A stretch of 64,000 nucleotides of DNA from Diplonema papillatum (Eukaryota > Euglenozoa > Diplonemea > Diplonemida > Diplonemidae), in NCBI GenBank assembly GCA_030068145.1, contig JAPJBO010000014.1:248001-312000 (forward strand). The letters are read 5' to 3'. Below, piece after piece: positions 21,252-29,922 of the stretch; positions within the stretch are counted from its first letter, which is position 1; the number at the start of each line of letters is the position of its first letter. A program made the translations under genes and the position numbers. Under the pieces are notes generated by a model. That model saw only the letters and a list, made by a program, of their open reading frames with translations, was not told the DNA's origin and did not search any database.

Positions 21252-22861
21252 TCCACGGCCTTGAACTCACAAGCCATAGCACGAGCAATTATTTTTGTTT
21301 GTGCAATTTAACCTACATGTGTTCTGGTTAAACCACTGTCAACGTTCTTTTTAGCTGCAACAAATACTGTCTCCAGGGAAGCAGAAATTGGTTGTCGCAA
21401 AAAAGAAAACAAGAGGTGCAAAAGGCCCCGCTTTGTTGTGCCAGCCGTCGCCGACCTCGCCCTTTCCTGCCATCCTCCAAGGTCGCAGCAGCAACTCGCA
21501 AAAAGAGCAATCACCAACTATGAGTGCACATAGGGGCTTTCATTCAACTGCATCAGACGCGGGTTAATGCTGGCTGCCCCAAAAGCTGCCACGGCCGGGA
21601 CCTATATAAAAAAAAAGGGGGGGCGGGGGCGGCGAGAAGTGAGGGAGAAGCCCTGTACCGCAGTCGGTTTAATATCCGTCTCCTGAGACTGGCTGCCCAC
21701 TCGAAACGATACTTGAGCGTCAGCAGAAAGAGACCAATGCGAGTGTTGTACATTGTTGCCGTTCATAGTTTGCCACAGACAGAGGTACCTGTGCGTAGGT
21801 GCTGCACGCAGTATCTTTCGAAAACGGGGAGGGTAGGGCGGGTTCACCGTGGGGAGAGGTGGGACTACACATAGCAAAGAGTGGAGAGAGAGAGAGAGAA
21901 AGAGAGACGAGTTAGAGAGTGCGGGGCTGCATTTTACGAACTTTACTGATTCTGAAAGAAAAGGTTGGTCGTAGTTTCCGCCCTTTCTTCATTTTTGACA
22001 AAGTGCGACTTCCATCGGGTAAACGTGCCACAGTGGCATGCTCGACAAGCAGTTTAGGCTCGGCACCTAAACGGGACGACAGGTCTACAGTTGTCTCTTC
22101 TCCCACTCTGTGTTGATACTTGGGTCAACTACGAGCTTGCTGGAAGAGAAGAGCTGTTAGGCATGAGGCTAGTTCTGGGAACGTCGCAAGTCATCGCCAG
22201 TGAGCCCGTTGACGAACGCAATACTAGCCGTTTGCCACCTGCGGTTCTGCTGCACGATGAGAAGTCTGGTCGGGACGATTGATGCCCGCCAGTGCAAACT
22301 GCCGCCAGACCACGGAAAGAATGCCTGTGCAATAGGACTGCACACACCCCCGTTTGGCGGTAATTTGCATTGGCGTTCCGAAACCCGCCTCGTATCCTGT
22401 GATCTCGTTGGAATGATTGATATCCGTCAGTGCATAATACCGGCAGACCGTGGTTGAGACGGTTTTGAAGATGTGTGTGCACCAGAGATGCGGTAGTATT
22501 TGACACTGTATTTGACACCGTAGAGCACCCTGGGGGGTTTGACGATAATTTGCACTGGGCGGCTAGCAACCTCGTTGTTATGATTCATAGCGAAAGCTGT
22601 GCAACTCCTTGGCAGGCATTTTTTTGTGCCACGCCCGGCTCATTTGTCTTGCAATGCGAGAGCGAAACATGTGGGGCAAAAAGAAAGGCCGAAAAAGGAG
22701 AACAAGCGCGCATGAGCCATCCCACACCTGGCAGTGCCAGGCGGTGAGCGGAGGCCCGGCCGCGCGCTGTGGCTTCTCGGGGACTGTGACCTCGAGAAAA
22801 AAGAATCAAGGGCAACTCTGTCAAGAGACAAAAGAGGGTGTTTTTTTTGTTTTCTTCGCCT
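21252..22861. other. Intergenic spacer
   Basis: No gene recognised. It has a (GA)n tract plus GACGAGTTAGAGAGTG at about 21885-21925, related to the R5 repeats at 40561 and 43417. Confidence 0.5.
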
Positions 22862-23701
22862 GGACAAACCAGGGGACTTTAAAAGTTTGGGGTCCGAGCC
22901 AAAAACCCGGTTTGAGCCAAAAAACCGGTTTGGTTATGTAGGTCGGTGTATCACACTTGCATGCGGTGCTGCATCACGAGCGGGCTACTTTCTGCACTCT
23001 GTGTGGAGTTTTCCGCACTCTAGGCACTCTCGGTTTCCATGATCCACATGAAGGAAGCAAAAAGAAGCACTGTGTTGGTCAGAAAAGCACATTTTTCTTT
23101 CAGAACAAAAGGTTGCAATAAGAAATGACAAAAAGGCGGAGACGTAAAGAAACACCAGCTTCATACACCAGCTACTCTGTTTGTGTGTGTACAGAGACAA
23201 AAGTTCGATTGTCCAAAGCGCGTACGCGCACCAAGGCCTCCTTGTATGTTTTGCAAGGACTTCCACAGCTCCTTCCCCTCATCGTCCTTCTCTGCCCACT
23301 GTGCATAACCAGTGTGGTGGTTTTCGTGCAGTACACAGGTGTCTCGCACACTAGCCCGCCGACGCTGAGCTGCTGGCAACCCGAACGCAGCCAGAATGTT
23401 TTGCGACCCCCGCCCATCTTCGACCCTGAGGCGCCTTGGGGGCATACTACCGTGATGAGCCCCCCACTCCCCCCCACTCCCCGTTTTTCCCCCTTTTTAG
23501 GTTAAGCTGTTTTTTGAGGGCTTATTTGTACGCTATTACAGGCAGGTACGTTCATTACTACTATAGTACTACTACACAGTGAAGGTGGTAAAACTTTGAA
23601 ATCGGTCTATAAGATTTTTTTTTTTCCCCTCAAAAACTCAAACCGGTTTATTCGGTTTGTCAAACCGATAAACCGGTATTTTAAAGTCCCCTGGGACAAA
23701 C
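22862..23701. mobile_element. Non-autonomous hAT-type element with 8-bp target duplication
   Basis: The element is 22870-23693 (824 bp). Left end CAGGGGACTTTAAAAG; the right end reads TTTTAAAGTCCCCTG, its inverse. It is bracketed by an exact 8-bp direct repeat GGACAAAC at 22862-22869 and 23694-23701. Both subterminal regions are filled with CCGGTTTG/CAAACCGG motifs. An 8-bp duplication and CAGGG termini are hAT hallmarks. No transposase ORF is seen inside, so it would need one in trans. Confidence 0.85.
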
Positions 23702-23799
23702 TCAAGAGGACGCGTCGACTATTCCCTGCAGTATTCGCATACTTTCGAAGGAAAAAAGGTCTCACGCAGGAGACCGGGATAGCAGGAATACTTGAGATT

Positions 23800-24090
23800 T
23801 CAGGCTCGTGGGGAAGACATCGTTGGAGTTCCACGGACACTTGCCGTGAACCCTCCAGCCCCAGCCTGCCTCGCCGACGCCCCGATATACGGCGGAGGGT
23901 TGCACTTGGCGGCATCCAGCCTGCGGGCCGACAACGTCGCCATCCGCAACTGCTCTGCGAAGTCGCTCGGGGGCGGTCTGTACGCAGCGGGCAGTGCCCT
24001 CGAGGTGCGCGGAACCCTCACAGTGTCAGGCTGCACCGCGACGGCGAGCGGCGGGGGGTTGTACATTACGCAGAGCACGGGTTCCACGCC
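23800..24090 (+). pseudogene. Beta-helix (POMP-like) repeat protein fragment
   Basis: The plus frame reads IYGGGLHLAASSLRADNVAI, RNCSAKSLGGGLYAAGSALE and VRGTLTVSGCTATASGGGLY. These are three GGGLY-centred coils of the parallel beta-helix type found in polymorphic-membrane-protein and pectin-lyase-like repeat proteins. GC-rich, gene-like codon use, but only about 80 codons and the frame decays on both sides. It is the only convincing plus-strand coding remnant here. It may be a relic, or one exon (possible acceptor ATTTCAG/GCTC near 23803). Confidence 0.55.
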
Positions 24091-24377
24091 TTCCAAACCC
24101 CAAATTCCACGGACGTGTCACGGCACGTCCAACCAGTTAGAACCCAAGAGTCTGCCATACCCTGGCCATCTGACCGCACCGCGGGCACCATGAACATGGA
24201 CAACAAGGGAGGAGCAGCCCCCTGCAGTAATTGCGCACTTCGTAGGAATAGTTGCAGTTGTTGTGGGAAAAGTGGTGGTAGAAGGGGGTGCTTTTGTGGG
24301 ACCGCATGGCTTGCTTTGGTTTCATTCTTATTCGTTGGGGACCCGCTCCTGGCAATCCCGACCATTTGCATACCTTC

Positions 24378-24630
24378 AGGAAGCCTTCCGGAGTTGGACT
24401 TGTAACGGACGGTCAGCGGCAACTGATCCACGGTGATGAAAACGACATGCCGGTAGCATTCTGTTCTTCGCGTCGAAGTAGTCTCTCTCTCCGGAGACGG
24501 GCTTTCCTGAAAAAGCACTTTTTTTTTCGTTGGCTTTGTTTTTAACCTTGACTCTTACGAAATCTTCCGGAAATGCTCTGTTCAGTACGAAAAGAAATGC
24601 GTAGTTTTGTTGTTGAAAGAATGAAACTCA
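24378..24630 (+). repeat. Dispersed repeat R3, copy 1
   Basis: Shares with 55070-55385: CCGGAGTTGG, ACTGA.C..GGTGATG, TGTTCTTCGCGT, TTTCCTG, GCACTTTTTT, CGTTGGCTT.GTTTT, TTCCGGAAATG and GAAATGCG..AGTTTTG. No coding function seen. Confidence 0.6.
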
Positions 24631-25172
24631 TTTATCGTTGGGGGGAGGGTCTGCGGGCGCGGTTTGCATTCTAGTCCATGCTCTTCCCACGAGACCACTA
24701 TCCAAGTACATCAGTACCCAAAAAAAGGAAACTAGTTGCACAACGTGTCACGGAAACCCGGAATGCAGACTGGGTGATCGAGCGAAGCACGACAGCGAGC
24801 CTGAAGCGTGTGCGTGAGGGAGTGTGCGGGTGTATGCAGGACTCCTGCAGTCACCGCCTTGCCTACCTTCACACTGGTGGCTACTTTCTCCGTGTGAATG
24901 TAACATGGTTTCGTACCCCGCCCGATAGTGCACAGGCGGGTGGGTCAAGTTGCTCCCGATTTCCCGACCAGCAGAAGTTGGACACTCAGGTATATGCTCA
25001 ACGCTTTTTCCCAAGACCTTCTTCAGGAGCCTGACTGCAGAACTCAGGACAGCGATGCGCTGTTCGTAGCTGGCCACAACTAGGAAGGTCAAACAAACTT
25101 TCAGGGCTACATTTTGAAGGGGGGGCAACATATTACATTCGACGGAGGGAGGTAAAGAGGCAATCGCTGACT

Positions 25173-27593
25173 TCACGCTACTTTGGTGAAGGTAGCGTTG
25201 GTCCACGACGGGTATCCAGAGGTCGGCGCGAAGACGGAGAACGTCGTCGTCTCGGTGATGTTGACAGAGCACGACGGGTTGCACGTCATTTGGTTGCCAC
25301 CGTTCTGAATGTACACGACCGGGTACACGTTGTTCGTTGTCTTCAGTGTGATGGTGGCGGTGCCTCCGAAGTTCCCACCGTGAGGCGTGGGCTCGCACCA
25401 CGCGCCTGGACCACGGGTGACGTACTCGCAGTACGCTTGCGGCCACAGGTACATGTTCAGGCTCAAGTCCGTGCTCGATTGCAGCGGGTACTTCTTTCCA
25501 TAGAACTGGTACTGGTATTCGTACATCGGCTTGTAGTTTGTGCATACAAACGTATCGTGTGCCAAAGCCCACGATGTACTGTTCTGAGGGGCAGTGTTGC
25601 GGGTCAGATCATCGTAAGCGGCCAATAACTCACGGCGAGCGCGGCGGTAGCACGACAGACCATCGTAGCCGTACAGACCACGGAACTTGATTCCCTCGGC
25701 GGCAATTTGAATGTCCAATGCCCCGTTGACCTCCGTGACTGCTTGTTGAAGAAGCGATGCAGCCATAGTGGGGTTTGACTTTGCTGTGTGCACAGCCGCC
25801 TGCGCCAGCACCAGCCCACTCGTCGTGAGGCAGTGGTAGCCCAAGCTGTTCAACACGTTGGTCGTGAACGCTTGCTTTCGGGTAGCTGGCACCTTCTCGA
25901 AGACTTCCAAAGCGGACTCATACGCTTGGCACATCGTCTTCGCAGACGCAGTCCAGTTGAACGTACCCGGGTCGCCAGTGTTTCCAGTTGCAATCCCGGC
26001 CGCAGCATTGACCAGCAGCGTCGACAGCTCTGTATCAGCATTGCCTTTGTTCAGGTACGGCACGTTGAAGTACATGTTGAAGGCAGCCGCCGTCTGCTGC
26101 GCGTCGCTTTGGCTCAGCTGGTACGTCTTCATCGCGTAGTCAGTCATGTACTGCGTCTGCTGCACGTCACACTCGTTGGCGATCGACGCATTGCACGAGT
26201 ACAAGCTTCCGTCCCAAGCACTCATGAAGTACGCCGACGTCGTCATAATGTACGGCATCAAGTCGCTCACGTTCAGAATGAAGAACTTCGTCACCTTCTT
26301 CGCGCGGAAGTTCTGCATCGACCCGAAAATCCTGCTGGGTGGAACCATCTCCGTCAACTGGTTCGCCCACGGCGAGAACATAGCAACGTGCGTGTAGATT
26401 CCTGCTCCGTGCGTTGCGTAGTTAAGCCCCTTCACGTTGCTGTCACCACCGTCAGCGAAGATCAGCGTCGTGTTCTCGGGCACCTTCAGGACACCCATCT
26501 CGAGGTACTGAAGTCCTTCATCCCACAACCATGACATGAACTGCGCATCCGGGTTGTGCTTGCGCACCATCTCGGTCTGGTTCGTGATTGCCCACTGCAC
26601 GTGGGAGCCCTTGTCGGCCGTTGTGCACGGACCATCACACGGCGCCCCTTCGTCTCCCGCACCACGGAGGCCCACAGGGTAGAACAGGTCGGGGTAGTCC
26701 AAAGTTCCCTTCACAGACGCCTCCCAACCGAACATCATCGCGTCCGGTCGCTTCTGGTAGTCATACGCCTCTGGGAACCATGTTTCGGTATCTTGCGTGC
26801 ATGGCGACATAAACAGAAGGTTGTAGTGGTGCGTGGTAACTGCAAGTCCACGCTTTGCCGCAAACTTGTACGAGTCATCATCAGGGAACACGTTCGTTCC
26901 AGGCAGCACCATGTTCACCTTCATCCGAAGGCACGTCTCGTACATCTTGTTCCAGATGTCGGCTGACCAAACGGACCGCTCCATCGGGTCGTTGTGCAGA
27001 CCTCCGAACAGTTCTTCGTCGTTAAAAAACACAGCTCTCCATTCGAACGACGGCATCGTGTACACGGCAGGTAGCATGACTGTTTTCATCTCAATCAGTC
27101 TCGTTGGCACGTAGTCAATCGAAAGCCAGTGGTCCGTCGCACCCCGCCCGAAGACAACTTCACTGAATGCGTAGATCGCAAACAGCAGTCCTCGCGTGTC
27201 GGATCCTACAACCAAGAGCGCTGTTCCGCCGAACGAAACGTCGTCAACCATCAACACGCAGTGACTCTCCTTTCCTGTAGCGCAGCTTTCGTTGAAGCCT
27301 GGCTTGCCAGCGTACGGCGACAGGACACTCGAGCTGTTCATCGACTTGCCGAAGATAATGCTGGACACTTTGCCAGTATTGCGCGTGCTCACCTGCGAAG
27401 GCACTCCGCCTGCTCCTGTGATCACCAACGCCGGCGGACAACCCAGGATACTGTTCCAGTCCCGTCGCAGGTCGTTCAGAGCGAACTTCATTTCATCGCC
27501 ATAATCGTCCGAGTTGAAGACCCACGGCGCGTCGCACGACAAGTTCTGCGCTTGACACGCAGCCGCAAGGGCAACAAGTCCGAGCCACTTCAT
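25173..27593 (-). CDS. Secreted GH115-family alpha-glucuronidase-like protein, copy A
   Basis: 806 aa, intronless. The start at 27593 opens the signal peptide MKWLGLVALAAACQAQ, matching copy B; an upstream in-frame ATG at 27755 is unlikely. GH115 landmarks in order: GSDTRGLLFAIYAFSE (129-144; family GSDKRGTIYGIYDLSE), WRAVFFNDEE (184-193), KVNMVLPGTNVFPDDD, VGLRGAGDEG (306-315), FADGGDSN (378-385), GAGIYTHVAMFS (395-406) and IFGSMQNFRAKKVTKFFILN. GH115 enzymes remove 4-O-methyl-glucuronic acid from glucuronoxylan. The C-terminal 60 residues form a separate Thr-rich beta module. Secretion suggests digestion of plant or algal cell walls. Activity and exact substrate are inferred from family only. 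Confidence 0.85.
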   Translation of the reverse strand: MKWLGLVALAAACQAQNLSCDAPWVFNSDDYGDEMKFALNDLRRDWNSILGCPPALVITGAGGVPSQVSTRNTGKVSSIIFGKSMNSSSVLSPYAGKPGFNESCATGKESHCVLMVDDVSFGGTALLVVGSDTRGLLFAIYAFSEVVFGRGATDHWLSIDYVPTRLIEMKTVMLPAVYTMPSFEWRAVFFNDEELFGGLHNDPMERSVWSADIWNKMYETCLRMKVNMVLPGTNVFPDDDSYKFAAKRGLAVTTHHYNLLFMSPCTQDTETWFPEAYDYQKRPDAMMFGWEASVKGTLDYPDLFYPVGLRGAGDEGAPCDGPCTTADKGSHVQWAITNQTEMVRKHNPDAQFMSWLWDEGLQYLEMGVLKVPENTTLIFADGGDSNVKGLNYATHGAGIYTHVAMFSPWANQLTEMVPPSRIFGSMQNFRAKKVTKFFILNVSDLMPYIMTTSAYFMSAWDGSLYSCNASIANECDVQQTQYMTDYAMKTYQLSQSDAQQTAAAFNMYFNVPYLNKGNADTELSTLLVNAAAGIATGNTGDPGTFNWTASAKTMCQAYESALEVFEKVPATRKQAFTTNVLNSLGYHCLTTSGLVLAQAAVHTAKSNPTMAASLLQQAVTEVNGALDIQIAAEGIKFRGLYGYDGLSCYRRARRELLAAYDDLTRNTAPQNSTSWALAHDTFVCTNYKPMYEYQYQFYGKKYPLQSSTDLSLNMYLWPQAYCEYVTRGPGAWCEPTPHGGNFGGTATITLKTTNNVYPVVYIQNGGNQMTCNPSCSVNITETTTFSVFAPTSGYPSWTNATFTKVA

Positions 27594-28370
27594 TTTCCCT
27601 TTCTTTGAATCTAGCCTGTGGAATTGGGTGGGCGTAAGGCCGAGAGTGCTTTCTGTCTTCCCGCTTGGCATGGGGCCGCAGTTCCATTGGCGACTTTCGA
27701 CATCCTTGATGAACAATTGGCACATACTAAAAATTTGGTTGACGAATGCACGCACACGTCAATGAGAAGTTTAATCGGTAAAGAGGTCCCCATTTTTCAT
27801 CGAAGAAGAGCAACCGCGTGTCTGCGTAGATTTTCGGAGTTGTGCCCAACACTGAGCGGTAGTCCCCTCTCTCTCTCGCATGGGCAAAAGCGTCTGCAGG
27901 CTCCGCAAACTGGCAGGGGGGAGTGGCGTCCGTTACCTTTTACGTTTTACTAGGGGGAGATACACCAGCGAATTCGGAACGGGGGAGGAAACGGGCGACG
28001 ATTGAGAAGAATCGGAGAAAAGTCTCGACATCGAGTGCTATGGTTCGCGGCAATGACGACCTTCTCTGTTGCTGTGTCCGCGTCGGGATACGTTGGAGGG
28101 AAAGGAGGGAGAAAGCGGGAGTACGGGAAGGGGGGACAGAGAACTACACGGTCCAGTCGGGCAGGAATGGACTTCAAGCGCTTTCATCCCGCTGAAGAGA
28201 TTACTTGCAGACCCGTCCCTTCCAGGCACCATTACCACCGTTCACAGAGCACACAGGTCTTGATGCGAGGGCTTTATCCCAGCCTTCTGAATACCAGCAG
28301 TAAGCTGATCCGGGCCACCTTGTAACCTGAGCTCTGGATCCAACTACGAGCTCTTTAACAGCAGCAGCAT
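27594..28370. other. Intergenic spacer upstream of GH115 copy A
   Basis: No gene recognised. Sequence similarity to the upstream region of copy B fades right at the start codon, so the recent duplication did not extend far 5'. Confidence 0.5.
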
Positions 28371-29280
28371 AAGTACGTGCGCTCGGCTAAGGCCGGCGCG
28401 TGGCGAGACTGGAGGCAGCAGTTAAAGTTCGGGGAACAGTAAAGTTCGGGCGATGCTAAGTTCGGGCAATGCTGGTGAAGCTAAGTTCGAGTGATGCTAA
28501 GTTCGGGCGTTGCTAAGCGCTCAGGCTGCGCTGGTACTAAAAAACAGTTCGGGCACGAAGCGAAGTTCGGCCAGGTTGGTAAAGTCCGGGTGAAGCTAAG
28601 GTCGGTGCTCGTGACACCCCCCCCGGACCCCCCCCGACCCACCGAGTGCGGGAAAAGTTTGGCGCTGGTACCCGGGTGGGCGCCCCCCGGCGAAGCAAAA
28701 GTTCGGGCGCAGCTAAGTTCTGGTGAAGCTCAGTTCGGACGATAATAAGTTCGAGTGATGCTAAGTTCGGGCGGAGCTAAGTTCTGGTGAAGCAAAGTTC
28801 GGGCGCAGCTGAGTTCGGGCGATGCTAAGTTCTGGTACGGGCGCAGCTGAGTTCGGACGAGGCAAAAATCGCGCGAAGCTGAGTTCTGGTGAAGCAAAGT
28901 TCGGTTCTCGTAGCAAGTTTGGCCTGTGATGGCAAGCTCGGCCGCCCGACTCCGTTTCCCGGGGTGACCCAAATACCGCGAGATACTGAGAAACTCCGCC
29001 AAAAACGCAATTTTCGGGCACATTTGACCCCGAAACGCAACAAACCTCGAAAACAATCTTCGCCCGGAAAAATGTCAAGGGCGGGATTCGAACCCGGGCC
29101 TACCGGACTGAAGGCCGACGCCCGCTCACTCTGCCACCCGTTTGCATTTTGGCAGGGGGGAAAAAAGCTTGCGCCGCACTATTATCTAGTCCAAAAACAA
29201 TACACTTTTTCATAGACAAAAGCCGGGTTGGCTCGAATAGAGGATTCACATTGCATGTTCATAGGACCTCCAGTCTCGAA
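28371..29280 (-). repeat. Composite dispersed repeat R12 (SINE-like), copy 2
   Basis: Same borders and order as copy 1, with slippage differences in the minisatellite and C-runs and point changes in the tRNA-like block. It lies between the two GH115 genes. Confidence 0.75.
29073..29141 (-). other. tRNA-derived Pol III promoter block in R12 copy 2
   Basis: Minus strand: TGGCAGAGTGAGCGGGCG (A-box-like) and GGGTTCGAATCCC (B box). The anticodon-arm palindrome is broken by substitutions relative to copy 1, as expected of a repeat under no tRNA constraint. Confidence 0.55.
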
Positions 29281-29922
29281 ATATACGCTATTGGCGCTGG
29301 TAGTACCGCGGGTGCTGGCACCAGACGGTATGTACGGATTCCAGTCGTAGACCGTGCCCTATAAATACCGCCCGAAGGGTCCAAGGACTCGGCTGTCTGA
29401 CAGGACGGAGTATGATAGAAGCGACAAAGTGCGTGTTCATTTGGTGCGAGGTGCACGACGGAACGCGTGGGCCGCTTGACACTTTTGCTTGCTTGACAGG
29501 AGACAGGCGAAAACGTGGCTGGCGGCGAGGTTTCCCCCAAAATGTGCACGCTGGCTAAAATGGCTAAAAGAGGCTGGGGGCGGTATTCACGACACGCAAG
29601 GAAATTCCAAAAAAAAAAAAAAGAAAAACGTTGTAGGGTGCTTGGAAAAGCGGTGTATTCGGCTTTCGCTAGTGGCCTTCGTTTGACGGTATATGGTGGT
29701 TCCCTTCTTTGCCAGCAGGAGTCATCCTTTTTCCAAGGAAGAAGAGGAAAGCGTTCACGGGGCAACGACGCAACGGTCAGCCGTAGCTTAAGCCGGATTA
29801 GCACAGTGCCGCAAAAGATATCATAGAGTGTGACCCCTCGAGGTAAGAGACCCGCCAAGCAACTTGGCGAACCTCAACAGCTAAGAGCCTGAATAAGAGG
29901 CGAACGCTGTGTTCTTTCCACT
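29281..29922. other. 3' flank of GH115 copy B
   Basis: No gene recognised. An A-run lies near 29610. Confidence 0.5.

Noticed and set aside
27594..27755. N-terminal extension of GH115 copy A from ATG 27755
   Set aside because: It would place a signal peptide 54 residues inside the protein and is not shared by copy B.
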